Origin: Aphis gossypii
Taxonomy: Eukaryota > Arthropoda > Insecta > Hemiptera > Aphididae
Direction: 5' to 3'
Assembly (NCBI RefSeq): GCF_020184175.1
Contig: NC_065530.1
Coordinates: 40,649,260-40,713,259 of the forward strand
DNA: 64,000 bases
The translations under genes and the position numbers were made by a program. The notes under the pieces were generated by a model. The model made no database searches, was not told the origin of the DNA, and saw nothing but the letters and a program-made list of their open reading frames with translations. Positions 1 to 15,400 of this stretch are shown here, one piece after another; the stretch's first letter is position 1; every line of letters starts with the position of its first letter.

Positions 1-3000
1 AATTCGGAAAAAGTTGTAAATTTTATTATTAATATTATTTTGGAGGCTGGTTTTATCATATAATTACTACTCTTAAGATATTTGCTGTTTTTAACTCTTT
101 GCATGTTTTTTAATATTTTATTGCTATCTAGATATGTTGTTTTTTATAATTGTTGAGCTATTATAGTATAACTAAAATCTAATAATAATAATAAAATAAA
201 ACAACCAATCAATCATAACACCTCTTTCATAAATCCATAAGCAATTTATGAGGGAGTCACGATATCAAGTGACTAAATAATAATATAGTGTACATTTTTG
301 CGGTCCCCTCCTCCCAACCAGGATATGATCATTATCACATAAGTATAATAATGAATGGACTGAGCTTAGAGAGAAAAAAAATAAATCCAAGTTAAGAGAG
401 AAGATAATACTATAGAAAATAATTGTAGTTTTTATCCTTGATATTATGTATTTATCATATTTCCACAGATTAAATAAACTTGTATTTATTTTATTTAAAT
501 TACAGAAATTTATTTAAAACATATTCTGTGAAATTTATACATATAATATAAGATAATAAAAGTCTACACCAGCGATTGCAAAACTTTTTTAGTTTTGGTG
601 TCACTATCATGTGCAATCATACAGAGTTCATTTTTTTAATTTTAACTATACCATTTATAGCAAAAAAAAATGCAGTTTCTTCTATTTTCAAAATGAGCAA
701 ATATTTTATTATATTATAAAATAATACTATTATAGTAAAAGCCCGTCTAAAAGTATAGAGTGAGAATTATTTATGTACATTTTTAGTAACTGTTGAATGT
801 ATTTCTAGATGGATTATTCAATAACTAATTCTATTTTATTGCCAAAATAAATGTAGAGAACGTTTTTTATAAAACTATATTTGTAAATTAAAATATTTTA
901 AAATTAAGCAAGTCTTTAGAAAATAAAAATAAATTTTTCAGTGAGATTTTACCCACTAGATGACATAATGGCTAGAAAATATTATGAACAATGGGGGTGG
1001 AATGCGTAATCCGTTTATTTACAGCAGAGATTCCTGTGAACTTAAATTTAGGACCCCGCAAAATTATTTAAAATATATTTTTTAAGAAAAAATTATATCA
1101 ACTAATTAATCAAGAAAAAAAAATTTGTGTAAGAAAATAAACAAACACAAGTGTCACATTAGTTCTATAAGTTACCTAATTTTTAATTAATTTTGATATT
1201 AAATCAAATACTATTATATAATAATAATTAAATATAAAAATATATAGTTAATTTTCAATTTAATAATTTGTTTTATAAAATATCTTATGTGTATAAGATG
1301 GGAGTACATCAATTACTTTTGTTTATACTTAAATAAAACCTAAGTTATAATATATAAATACACGATAAATTACTATTGCATATTCAGTATAGAGTAAGGG
1401 TGGCCAAACTTTTTTTAGTCATGATCTACTTAAGTCTAAAAATATACTCAACCTTTGGGGATCGACTTCCATAGAAATTTTTTTTTTTATTGAATAACTA
1501 TAATTATTAAGAAACATATAGGGCGCGTAGCCCTAAAAATAAATTCTAATACATTAAGTGACTTTGAAATTGTGCGCGATCGACTGTTTGGCCGCCCCTA
1601 GTATACGGTATAGGCCATAGGGATCCTTTAGATGTTTAGTAAATATCAAACAGCGCAGTGAGTTAATAAAGGTTGGCCAACCTAAATTTACTGACAAGGT
1701 CACACGTTACAGCGATTGCATTCCAATTTTCTGTTAATACCACTGCCCGCTTACCATTGTGATTTACAACCCGTGTCCTGCACCCGAAGGAGCGAACGCT
1801 GCAACAATTATATCAGTCATTCATTCGTTGTCACGGAAGACGGTCGCCGAACAGTGCAGAGTACACTGACACTCCGAAATCAAAAACTCAACACGTCGAC
1901 AAAAGTAGAAGTTAACCAACGAGTAAGTAACTCAACATTTTAATAATTTGTATTAATTGGTTAAGAATTCATTCAATAGATAAATATCACAGGTAGGATT
2001 TTTTCATAAATGGAACGTTAATGATTTTACTACCATACACGTCACCGTCCACCACCGCCTCGAGCGTGGTATCTGTTGTAATAGGGTTTTGGCGAACATG
2101 GTTAAATTTTTATAAATTATCACAGATTGCAAAACAATACAATTAAGGAATATTATGTTTAAGAGCATTAATAATTTAGTGGTTAAATATAAACTAATTA
2201 TTAGATCGTTGTATTCATTCAAAAAACAAAAAAATTATATGAAATTTGGTGCTCAACTAACAATTAATAGTTCTTTCAAAATATATTTCTAGTCTGGAGG
2301 CGACAAAGGGGGACTATTGCCTTCCTACTTAATTTGGCATTGGATATCGCAATCTTAAACAACACGATTACAAAGACCCGCGACCAAGATAATAGGTCTG
2401 TTTAAGCCTAGTACTACATAATTAAATTTTTAATATTTTTATATGTCACGAATTTAAATCGTATTCAATTTCATCGGTATTTTTATATTTTATTTGTTTA
2501 TTTATTTAACATAATATTATACCTAGTTTAATATTATCTATAATGATTATCAAACACGTTACATTCGGCTGAAAATATGAATCTTCGTTGATTAAAAAAC
2601 CAATAATTAATTCGAGTAAATTTATTTATTTTTATTACCACAATAACTCATAATACTTCAAAATACATACATTTATGGCCCATGGGGTGGCCATTTATTT
2701 ATTTACTTAATTTTAGGCTTTTTTATGAATATTTACGACTATCGCGAATCTTTCTATACCTGGTAACAGTTGTCGTATTTAAGTAAATTAAGTAAATTAA
2801 GTACCTAGGTAATATACAATATTAATTTACAATGTAATAGGTAGGTAGATAGTAATAAATAATTACAATATACATAAACATGCGCATGGACGACGAAAAC
2901 TTATCAAATCAATACCTGCGCAATATAGAGAAATGAAAAAGTATTATTTAAATATTTAAATACATTTTGTATGAGCTAAATATTCTATAAATTCAAAGGT

Positions 3001-3168
3001 TCTACGTATTTAAATTTTTGTACTGCGCACTAAAATAATAATGAATGGAACCCACGACAGTTTTATTTTCACGCGCGATTAAGATTCACCTGTATTCATC
3101 TACTCGGTAATTGTAACATCCGGAAATAATATTATTGTTTATTAAAAAAAAAATACCAGTCTGATATC
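1..3168. other. AT-rich non-coding stretch left of the kinase gene
   Basis: I see no convincing coding exon here. If the GTAAGA donor at 3172 is used, this is an intron of the kinase gene whose next exon lies off the window. Otherwise it is 3' flank. It contains one clear small hAT-like inverted-repeat element (1395-1600, listed separately) and a weak second hAT-like end near 571 (CAGCGATTGCAAAAC). The short open frames are what AT-rich DNA gives by chance. Confidence 0.6.
1395..1600. mobile_element. Small non-autonomous hAT-like element (MITE)
   Basis: The ends are inverted repeats: TAAGGGTGGCCAAAC on the left and, read on the minus strand, TAGGGGCGGCCAAAC on the right (about 13 of 15 match). 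The flanks GTATAGAG (1387-1394) and GTATACGG (1601-1608) agree at 6 of 8 positions, fitting an aged 8-bp hAT target duplication. At about 206 bp with no coding capacity it would need a transposase supplied elsewhere. Confidence 0.65.
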
Positions 3169-3473
3169 TTACCCGGAAGAAGTACACGTCCTAATGTCCG
3201 CGCCGCCCAACGCAAAACCTGCCAACATGGACGCGGCCGCGCGCAGGACGCTCTCTAACAACGGTGCGGTCTTATGATTGGTAGCCGTCGTCGTCGCAGC
3301 AGCTGCAGCCGACGACGACGGTTTCGACGATACGGGCACCGGCATTCCGTCGCCCGGGGTGTTCGTCCGGTGACGATCGGATGATCGCGATCGTTGAATT
3401 CGGAGTAGATTGTCGTCATCTTCATAGTCGTCCGGCCAGCAGTAAGCCGCAGACATTGGTGGGCCACTGTAGT
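3169..3473 (-). CDS. slpr: Possible downstream exon of the MLK gene
   Basis: A GC-richer block follows a good acceptor (TTTTTCCCTCATAG, exon from 3473). Joined in phase to the donor at 5193-5192 (AATAG then GTACCC), it extends the protein by about 101 residues, beginning with a run of Asp, Tyr, Ser, Gly, Pro, Pro, then a Ser/Ala/Thr-rich low-complexity tail. The frame ends at TAA 3171-3169, but that same stop lies inside the strong donor GGTAAGA (GT at 3172-3171). The exon may therefore be internal, with the gene continuing off the left edge, as the greater length of Drosophila Slpr would suggest. Confidence 0.6.
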
Positions 3474-6400
3474 CTATGAGGGAAAAACGACAAAAAAAAT
3501 CATTTTTATAACTCGACGATACGCATAATTAATTAGTAATAACAATAATATCGTTATGACTTTAGGTTATGGTGATAAAGTAGGTGTCGTACAACAATGT
3601 GACTATACTGTCAACCGAAGGTTAAACAGTATTTTTCGTTAATAATATTGTTCGTTGTGTTTTTATTGTTATAATTGTTGTATTAATGATATTATAGAAA
3701 TTAGTACACAAAGCCGTTAGTCGAGATCGCCGTATGCAAGGAAAGAATATATTTTTTATTTTATTTTTTAACAATTTTCTTTTGTTTATAAATTTACAAA
3801 AATGACATTACGTCAAATAATATTGTCTTGGTCACCGATGATTTTTTTAAGATTAGAATCGCGACAAATCGAATCTAGATTAATGTATATTGTAAAATAT
3901 CGTGGTTAATGATTATGGATGGGTAGTGGATATGAAAAACTTTAAATCAAAAGTAAATTTCTCTAGTGTTTTCAACTAAACGATACATTGGTATTTAATT
4001 TCCAGCTCGTTCGGGGAGAAACAATCGTATTAATACTTATATTTTGTTAAATATTATTTGTTAAGAGAAATTAAGATTATTGATTATAAAGTATAGATAC
4101 TCTGTTCACACATGCTTACCAAATAAACTGTAGCATCTACTTATCAACGAAATGAAACATGCACGATCTACAAACAATGCTCTAAACTATTGCGCGTATC
4201 AATCTAATTATGATACATTATAATTTATAATATATTATAATATTATATTGATCCGTACGAAAGAACAAGGCTACGCAATTGAAGTCTATAACAATAACAG
4301 TGTTGTTTTACTTACTCCGTTTAATAATTTAATTAATACATAAATATAACAATATTATCATAATAACCTAATTCGTTTTGACGAAAGTTTGAAATAATTA
4401 CTTGCTAAGACTTGTTTCACTGAACATTTTTTTATTAATTCATTTTGCATATTCCCAGTATAAATATTATACACAAATAGTAATCTAAATAATTATTTAT
4501 AAAAATATTAATGATAAATTTTGAAAATTTGTCAAAAAATAAATTCCTTAAAACTAATTAAAAAAAAAAAAAATCACTACGATAAAGGTTAAAAATAAAC
4601 AACTCTAATTAAATGGGAGGAGCAAAATGTGTTTTTTAGTGATGGAGGTGTGTGTGTATGTGCCTAATATCTTGGGCAATAGGTACAAATTAAAATAATA
4701 ATAATAATAAAAATAATTATAATAATAAATAATAATAATAACAGCCATTGGCTTAAGTCTAAAGATATACAGAATACATTTTTGTGATGTGCAAACTGGA
4801 ATGTGTGCTCTTTATATCTTCAAAAGATATGAAGTTAAAATAATAAAAATAAACAAATCAACAGTCAAGCAGTGCTTAAAGCACACAAATATTATAAGCT
4901 TCATTTTTAAATAAAATTAATAATAATAATAAATTTGTAACAAATTAATAACAATTTTTATATAAAAAAAAGACCTTAGAACCAGAACCATTGAGTTTTT
5001 AATCATTTATAAATAAATATTTAATATATATTATATAATATATATCATATTATTCTGTTTTTACTATATTCCACCACCAAGAAATGATTTGTGTAAAGGG
5101 GTTAAAGGGTTATTATAGTATGTAGGGGATGCAAAAATGAATATTATAGACTTATGGTCTCAGCATCATCATCATCATCCTTGTCACGGGTACCTATTTC
5201 TTGTAAAGCCGCAAAGTTTGAGCGAACTGACAATTGATGTTTTTCCAAATTAGGAGCTGATCGAGACCATCCTTTAAAAGAAGTTGTGGCTGGTGATGAT
5301 GGATATGATGGACTCCCACAGATAATCTGTACCCGCTCACGTTGATGAAATGTACTAGGGCCCCATGTTTTGCCCTTGACTCCATCTGCTGGCACTGAAA
5401 TCATTGATATAGAGGAATACGAGCATAGTGGGCCGATCATATATATTCTATCATATTAGATAAATTAAACTATTTTTATTTTTAAATTTTACTAAAACAT
5501 CACAAAATAACTCAACATATAACATTTTTCACCATACATACAAATATTTTCTTAGAACATAGAAAAATATATAGGTAGTTTCATTACCGTTTTATGAAAC
5601 TAGCATGTATAACTTAGTTATTTTTTTTCTAGAATATATATCTAATGTCTAACAACATTTCTTAACACTATAAAATGTTTTCAAGAAAACACAGACATAA
5701 AAAGCAAATCCTTTAATACATTCAAACAATTAGAACAAAATAGCAAACAAAAATCTGTATGCAAAACATAACAAATTTGCGAAGTTTTCAATAATTGAAT
5801 TAAAAATAAATTATATTACCATTCAAAACTTTTAATTCCAATTCAATAATTATTCTACTTTAGTTTCTAGAAAATTGTAAATGAAAAAAATTATAAAACA
5901 AAACTAAAAGTAAATTTTTCCTAATACTACAGATAAAAACCAATTATATTATAATTCAATTTCACCAAATAAAATCAATTCAAATTTATTGACCAACATT
6001 GGGTACTCACAAAACAACCAAAAACATTGATGAACATTCATAAGTATTCGTGAACATACCTCGCTATAGAATTGAGAAAAATTTCTTATTGGTCATTTAC
6101 TACATGTATATTTGTCTTCAAAATCAAAGAATTCATTCAGAGTAATCATCAGTTGTTAGACATGCGTAAATTGATCTCATAATATATGTGTTAAAACCAA
6201 GTTTTGAACACTTTATAATAAATGCAAATAAACGCATGACACCTTCATTTGCACAATTTCAGCTTCCCTGCAATAGCGTAATATTTTAACACAAGTAATC
6301 TGATACAACATAACATTTTTACTTTAAACACATCTAATGCATCAGTTATTACATTTTATTACAAAATATATATTTTAAATTAAACTTCAATATTTCATTA

Positions 6401-9400
6401 AACCTTTTAATTTCCTTTGATACTTAAACACAACAAATACCTTTCAATTTTCTCTCAAAAGATCAAAATCAACCAACATGTTTACTGTTAAGTCATTACT
6501 GGTAAGAACAGTAATATAGTATATGCCAACATTTTAAAAAACATCAATTCTTATAAGTAAACTATGTTTAATATAGTTTAGGTTTAATAATATTTTAAAT
6601 TTTAATTGGTTTTTGTTCTTTTACACTTAATACAAAATTAGTCCATTTGTGGCTATAAAAAGAAATGTATCATAAAAATTACAAAAGTTATTAATTATTT
6701 TTAAATTATCAGTAGATAAATATTTTATTGATACATCTAATAACACATCTAAGAACTAAAAATGATAAAGAATATGCATTTAAAAATATTTTATATTGAC
6801 TTGTTTTTAGACAAAATCTATAAAAACTTTAAAAAGATCAACAATAGATTGACACAATTGAAGAAAATATTTTGCTACATCTAATTTAGGCAATTGTAAA
6901 TACATCGTCAAGATTTTTTGTAAAACCTATAGAATTAAATTGTGAAATCTAACAGGTACTTAAAAAAAAAATTACTAGAATAAACATCTAAACAAACTTT
7001 AAATATAGCCATGTAGTCTAACATTTTTAAATACAAGCAATACTTCAACTACTATCTAATTATAAAAACATAGACTATTTTATACTTACGTGCAATAGCT
7101 CTCAGTCTAGGAATATTTGGGGAACCGGGTGGGCTGTTTGGACCAGATGCATCGCGATTTTTCCTGTCGCTGGTGTGTTGTACAGTTATTGTATGACGAA
7201 AATCTGTAGGAAGCAAATAAATTAGAATAAACATATTAAACATCCACATTTTTAATATCTAATGGAATACAATATATTACCAGATGGAGAACTAATAGGC
7301 AACTGGTTTGGTTCTTTTTTTAACATTTTCAAAATATTGGACTTTTTGAAATGTCCTCGACGTTTGTTGGGAGTTGGTATTGCTGGCGATGCTTGTTGCT
7401 GTTGCATTATGATATTTAGTTCCCATTTGAGCAATTCCATTTCACGTGCTTCTAAATCACGTTCTCTCTGTTTTAAGTGTTTTTCAGCAATCTGTTGTTG
7501 TACCTGAGCTCGACTTAATTCTTCTTCACGACATCTTAATTCCTAAGCACAAAATATTATGATGTTAAATAATTACTTTAAAAATACAGCCATACATTAA
7601 CTTACTTCTTCTTTAGATTTAAAAGCCTTAAGTAAGCATTAAAAAGAAAATTGTATAATATATAATAATTTATAAGAAAACAATTTTAAGTTTAATTATA
7701 ATCTTACTTTTTCTTTCATTCGTAATCCATCAAGTACTTGTTCAATTTCTACTTTCCAAACGTCTTGCAAAGTATGAAAAGATTCGTGAGGTGTTTGAGT
7801 AAAAGCAGAGTGCACAATATCATCCAATGATGCTAATATGTCTTCGAAACTAGGCCTCATGTGGGAGTCAGAATGCCAACAAGCTAGTAATAAATTAATT
7901 AAAATCACAGTATAATAAGTTGATAGTCAATTATAATAAATCTTCATGAATACCTTCCATAAGTTCTCTGAATGGTTGAGGACAAGTTGAAGGTATTGGT
8001 AAAGTAAGCTTGTTTACTGCCACTCCATAAGCAACAGCCAGCACATCAATTCCTTTGTACGGCATTTCTCCAGTAAGTAATTCCCAAAGTAAAACACCGT
8101 AACTATAATTAAAATAAATCATAAGTTAATTTTAAAAATTTTATAACACATAAAATTGATTCTAAAACATAGTATGACAAAATATTTTAGTTATTAATTT
8201 TGTAAAAACCCGGTTATTACATCAATTTTTGGTATACTGAACTAAAGCAAAGGTTCCCAAACCGCGAGTCACAATTATATTTTTAAATAATATATTTTTT
8301 TAAATGTGTTTCTATAATTACTTGTCATTGATATTATTGTGGGTCGTCAAAATTTAAAAATTTCGAAAATAAGTTATATTATAAAAAGTTTGGAAAACAT
8401 TACACTAAAGATAATACACTTAATTAACTGGGGTTAAATAATTTTTTAATAATTATTTAAGAAATTGTATATTTATAAATAAACTAAAAAAGAAATGCAA
8501 AAAAATACAAAAAAAACATTAAATTCATTTTTTTTATATATTCCAATAAAATGGTTAATAAATATAGTTAATTATTTTTAAATTTAACATAAAAAAACAA
8601 AATTGATAATTTTACCATCAAAGCGCTCAGAAATCAAACACTACCAGAGTCTATTTTAATTATAATTGTTATTATTTAAAAAGCTAAATTGATTTTTATA
8701 TTGATACAACTGTGCGCTTAACATTTTTAAAATTGAAATAAAATATTGCCTATAAAAATAAAGAATAATATATTTTTTTAAATTCCATACTATCGATTTA
8801 TAACCAATAAAAATATAATGTGTACAATGACTTAAAATAACCCGATATATAAATATTCAATACTATTAGTACTTTATTAAAATATGTTTTATTATTAATT
8901 TCTACAAACCTCCAAACGTCGCTAGCTTTTGAAAATATTGATTTTTTTATAACCTCTGGAGCCATCCAAGCATAGGTTCCAGCAGCAGACATTCTGGTTG
9001 TCTTGTAAACTTCTCTGGCAAGACCAAAGTCTGTTATTTTTAATGTCTTGAATTGTAAATCATTGTTTTCAATTGTTTCACTCAAAAGCACTGAAAATGT
9101 AAATTGAAGTAAAATTATTTTAAAATAAACAGTGAAAACATTTCACTCAATATTAGGTAGAATGATTTTAAAAGATAATAAATCAAATACAACCATTACT
9201 ATATATTCTTATTTTACAGTAAACATAGGGACTTTTAAGAAAATCTAATTTAATACCTATTAAAACTCATTCTCTTTTTATAATAGATTAAACGCCCTAC
9301 TTAGATCTTAAAACAAATATATTTTATTATTTGAATATGAAATCAATCGAATGAAGATATTTGATACCTATTGATATTGTAAAATAATTAAAAAAATTGA

Positions 9401-12400
9401 TAAAATACAAAAATATTATTTACAATGTTAAAAATAACCGTTTTGTTAATTCTATTGAAGAATTAACTATTTTGAATATCATGAGAGGTTTCGATAACCA
9501 GGACTTAATACTACATTCATTAATTGAACTGTTCTTGGGAAGCTACATATAAAAAACTAACTTAACACAAATTTATTTCATATTACCTAAATAGTATTTA
9601 GTATTTTTTAAATATAAATGTAGAAATTTGGGTTATAATAAAAATAATAGAAATATAGTGAACTATTTCTTTGAAATTTATCATAGTATGCTATAATTTA
9701 TTATCTAGTAGATAAAAGTAATAAAAGTGTATAATATATAAATCCACCAACTTTATTTTGCCGAGCCCCGATTAACCACCTCGATATCGCGATATTTTCA
9801 ATATTAATTTTTAAACATCGATAACGAAATTATAAAGAAAATACCCACGACATCAATATCGTATCGAACTATCAATATCGTTGACCAGCACTATACTAAA
9901 TACAACTAAAATCTAAAAATTTAGATTGTATATTTTTAAATATTTTATTAACAAATCAACAAAAAATAAAATTTCAATAAATTGTAAAATAAATCTTATT
10001 TAAAAATAAAAATTCTTTAACTAGGTACTTCTGCTTAATGAACAATATGTATATATTTAAATCATACCATCGATTTAATAAATATTTTTTGTATTAAACC
10101 GTGTTTACCTTCATTTAAAGCTAAATTAAAAATAAAATTTTTAGACTAACATAATATTATACAGAATATTATTTCTACTAAATTTTCTATTCAAACGAGT
10201 TATTACAATCATTAAATGATGACAATAAATGGATCATGATTATGGTTAAATAGTAAATATTCAAAATCGACAGGTATAATCCCAACCCGAGGTGCTTTTT
10301 TAACTGGGTGTACTAGATGTTTTCAATAATATGTAATAATATAATATACAATTTACTTAAAATATCAAATAAAAAGTTACTCAGCTATATATATAGGTTT
10401 CGAGTTACCACTAATGAGTAATTTACTATAATAGTGTTAAATTTATAGATAACCGCACTCGCGCTGATTTACGACTAACACAAAGCCTAAAGGTGGCGAT
10501 GGTTAAATTGTATTCCAATTTTCATTTTTAATAAATTTTCAAAACTTGAAAAATCTGAAAATGTTAACTATAAAATATTTTTAAATTGCTATAAAAACAT
10601 TTTCAAGATTTTTGACACAGCATAAACTTTATCAAGACTAAAAAGAAAAATAATGACAAGCAATTATTTTTATTTTCGTAAGAACCGCTGTATTGACATA
10701 ACGATTTAAGCAATACAGAGACATATTATTGGACATAACTATTATGAACCACCTAAATTATTATCCCGGAAATACTGAGGCTATAGACCTATAGTAATCA
10801 GTACATTAACTTGTATGTATAACAAATTTTGTATTTTGGTAGATAAAATGTGTGTCAAAATATTAGTATACATTTTTATTTAAACGTATCCATGAGGTCA
10901 TAGCGATGTAAGCATGCAACAAAGTAGTGTTTGAACTTTTTTTTATCAATAAGCTTCAGTTACTGTTTATAAGAGAACAGGAAAAATATTAACCTAGGTC
11001 ATTATCACTTCGTCATAATCATGCACACAAACCGGCGGGCGGTGGCCACTAGAATAACAGGTGTGTGTGATTTAAAAAACAGTTTTGATTCGTCAATCAT
11101 ACTTTTAAAGTTTTAAGATTAAAATAGGTATTTGCATGTCTATATTTATGATGTGCTGACTACTGAATTAATGTTCGATTAGGTAATTTTGTAATTAAAA
11201 GAAGGCCTACGAGCCAAGACATTCAGTTTTGACCCAATCAGGCGATTGTGGTTTTGAACACCGCTGCAAAAAAAATTTTTATAATTCTCGGAGACATGGG
11301 TTAAATTAAATAAAAACAAAATCTGTTGATCGAGTAACAATGTAATTTCTGTACTTTTTTTAGGTGAAACAATAAACTGTGATCGGACGAAAATCTGGTA
11401 TACTGCCTTAGAAGTTAGAAGTTTGTTCAGCGCGTCTACTGCAATACGCATTTCCGTGTACGACGAACGTCGCCCAAGCATAGCGTTCGTCGTTCCCACC
11501 TAGGACCAAGACCTCCCACCGATAACTGACGATAGTCGTTAACAAGGTGCTCTCTCTATCGGTCAGTAACACAAATTAAAATATTATTATTATTATATTT
11601 TAGACGGCACTAAAAAAAAAAGGTTACGTTAGGTTAGGTCTTTCGTGAAGCTACCTGTTGAAACTGAAATGAAACTAAATTCCTCCATACTATCGAATTT
11701 GCCCGCTTTTATGTAAAACGTATATACGTTTATGTAATAATATAATTAATTTAATCTATCAGTGGTTGATCCATATAGATATTATGACTTATTTCTGAGC
11801 TCGTGATAAGGAACTCGATTTATTTGACAACGACCAAGATATTAAAGATATATCAATAGTCAATGACCGTATTCTTATGAATTATGATAATATTTTAAAA
11901 ATGTCTTATTGATAAATAATAAACATCGTCGAACGTTATTGTTATTTGTTAATATAAATGGACAAAAATAATCCAAAATGTCATTTATCTCCGATAAATA
12001 CATTCGGAACTCGGCAGACGTTCGTTATTTTTTAAATCACGAACAAACAACTAATATTTCAAACAGTTTTCGGCTATTTGTTAAGTTTTTTTATATTAGA
12101 CAAAGGTAACTACTACATAATATATTTATCTTCAAATGGAACAAATATCAATATTATTATGTTATAGTTATTATTGATATTATTGTTGTTACAGCATGTC
12201 CAAGCAGTGCATTAATTATTATTGCAAATCAAAACGTAATGAAGAGCTCTACGCTGCCCAACAATCAGTATGCAATTATTATAATGTTCGGTATAAGCCA
12301 TATCGTCGAGTTTGTAGGGTCTGTATGAAGAAGAGCACACTGTTTTTAAATAAAATTAGTACACTCTTGAAAAACCAAAAATTCATATTTGATGACGATA

Positions 12401-15400
12401 GCTATTCAAGAAAAAATATTAATATTATTGAGTTATCTGACTCTGATGACTCTATTACCGACAACAATGATGGACCATCAACATCATACCTAAATCCCCA
12501 AACAACAAAATTGCCTGAAACTATTCACGCAGTGTGGAACAAAACTGTTAAACCGTTAGTCACTGTACAAAAAGAAAAAATCACAAACTATTTAATTTCT
12601 GAAAGATCTCAACTGATTGCTGGCATAGAACAAATAAAAGATACAGTGACTGAATTAGACAACAAACTGAAAAATATGTACGATAAAATATATAAGTTTG
12701 ATAAGCAGCAAGAATTTGAATTCGATAAAGAAATCAATATTGTTGATACTAATGATGTTTGCATAGTATCATCGAAAATGTTACCTGGGCTGCCAAAAGA
12801 CTTGCCAAAAGGAGGCAGAGTAATAAGGCCCTTACTAAAAATGGGTGACCAAGTCTATGGCATGAAAGATTCACAGTTACAGCCGTGGGTTAAGGCAACT
12901 ATTAAATCTGCAGTTAGTGATACATATTTCAATATTATATTTGATGACGGAAAAGAAATAATTTTAAATAATAAAAACTTAGCATACATAAATACTTTAA
13001 ACGAAGCGCAGTATCCAGTAGGTAGTAGAGTCATCGCCAAATTCCAAGATATGAACATTCAATTGACAGATAAATTCTACGTGGGAGTAGTAGCAGAACC
13101 ACCAAAATATCTCAATAAATTCAGGTTTGTAATAAAATACATTTTAATAAATAATTTAGGTAATTTATAGGTAGGTAAAATACAAAATATTTTATTTAAA
13201 AAATCATTTTATTTTCTCATTTAATTTTTGTTATTGGATATTGTTTACTTATAAAACTAAAACTTCTTTTATCGCAATCTTAAAATTTTAAATGCATTAC
13301 AATTTGTAAGTTTATAGCTCTTGATATATATTTGTTTGAACATACAATGAACATTTTTAAAAAACCACAGTTGTTATGGCCGTATTGTCTATTGATCTAA
13401 ATGACAACAAACTTTATTTTTTGCATAATTGAAGGACAAACTAACACACATTAAAATTACTGACCAATAATATCTTGATTAATTATTACCTAATTATATA
13501 TTTAATTATTATTTATTATAATTTATTATATCTTAATTTATCTTTATTAAGCAAGATTGCTAGAACCCTAAAAAATGTATACTTAGATTAAAGTATCTCA
13601 TACCAAAAATGTTATAATAACTAAGTTAATTTATTCATCTGTTATCCAGTTTACTATTATATAATTTGCATATATCAAATGATGTACATATTTTATCATC
13701 AAAGTATTCTTCCATGGGTACACATATAAAATCATAAAATATAGTCGGTTGTTACTTTTTAATTATCATTGTTCAATATAAATACTTATTTTATTATAAA
13801 TCAATGTCTTGCGTATAAATAATAGGTACAATTGGCTAAATATTGAACATGTATTCATAAAATGTCTATCATGTAATTTTAAAAAAATTACTTAGGTAAT
13901 AAACTTACATTGAATTAAGTATCGTTACAAAACATACATCCATTATAATGAAAAACTCGACAATTTACTGTGAAAATGTTAAAAATGTTAACCAACTTAT
14001 CAATAGTTTTAAAATTAATTTTTATTTTTTTTTATTTAAGAAAATAATATTTCCAATCTAATAAGGAAAATAAGAATCTATACAAGGAATAATAAGCAAA
14101 TTTGAACATAAAATACAATAAAAAATAAAAAATACAACTTGATCACATAAGAAGGGAGGCCATCCAATGATAGAACCTAACATTAAATTTTTATTAAACA
14201 TTTAATTTATCGTGATTAGGGCTCGGAAGTTGGTGACCTTAAAAACAATAAAAAAAAATTACCTAAAAAAAATGCAAATATGACATAAAAATGGAAAAAG
14301 ATGTCCTTAAAAATGACCTTAAAAAATTACAAATATAAATATAAAATTAATAAAAATACATTTTTTTTTAATATTTTACTATAAAATTCTATATAAATTT
14401 ATCAAAGCTTCAAATTACTTAAAATATGACATAAAAATGATAAAAATGTCCTTAAAATAGGGAAATAAAAAAATTACAAATATTTGTTTGTGGTAATTTC
14501 CAAGTTTGAAGTTATCGGCATAATGGTCGAAAAGAAACGATAAGAAGTGAACTAGTGTAAAATCAGTAAAAATGACTAAAAATGTGGGAAAATGACTTAA
14601 AAAGTAATAAACACCAAAAAATGCAAAATAAAAATTAGTTATTCAAATTCACATGCTAATGAAACAGATTTGTGGCCAGGAGAGCATCATCTAAAAATCT
14701 GCAAAAAAAAAAATGCAAAATGCATCAACTTCCAAACCTTAATCATAATATACAAATTGTATTTATAACAAGGAGATAATACTATTATTTAAATAAAATA
14801 TTATAGCAATAACAATCTTATTAAATATTAAATAAGAATAAAGTATTCAACCTATAATACAATGAAAAATTTTTCAGAAAATATCAGTCAATTTAAAAAA
14901 ACTGATTGTTGGACAGGGTAGAGCTCTTCATTATGTTCTTATGTTTATATAATATATTTAACACTTGTTTGATCTGTTTCAGATACATGGTATTCTTTGA
15001 TGATGGATATACACAATATGTAAATCATAAAGATATTCGCCTGGTATGTGGTGAACCAACAAATATAAGTGATGATGTACATGAAAATATTAGAGAATTT
15101 GTCAAGATTTATTTACAAAAGTATCCAGAACGTCTTATGGTAAAGTTTAATAAAAAACAAGTAGTGCGCGCAGAACTAGACAATAGATGGGTGTTAGCCA
15201 AGGTAACAAACTTAGATGCTTCGTTAGTTCAGTTAAAATTCCTATATGTCACGAATGAGCGCACAGAGTGGATGTATCGAGGTTCAAATAGATTAAGCCC
15301 AATATACAATCGAATAAATAGTAATAACCAAGATAAGCATATACGTAGTACAATGGGTGATGTTATAAAATTTATAAATCAACCTTATATTGAACTAGAA

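Noticed and set aside
571..970. A second hAT MITE starting CAGCGATTGCAAAAC
   Set aside because: No matching right end or target duplication could be found.
1716..1943. Small open frame as a gene
   Set aside because: No domain, no splice context, and composition equal to its surroundings.
11620..11642. TTAGG-like units (also near 20005 and 53416), the insect telomere repeat
   Set aside because: Only two adjacent units each time; too short for a telomeric tract.
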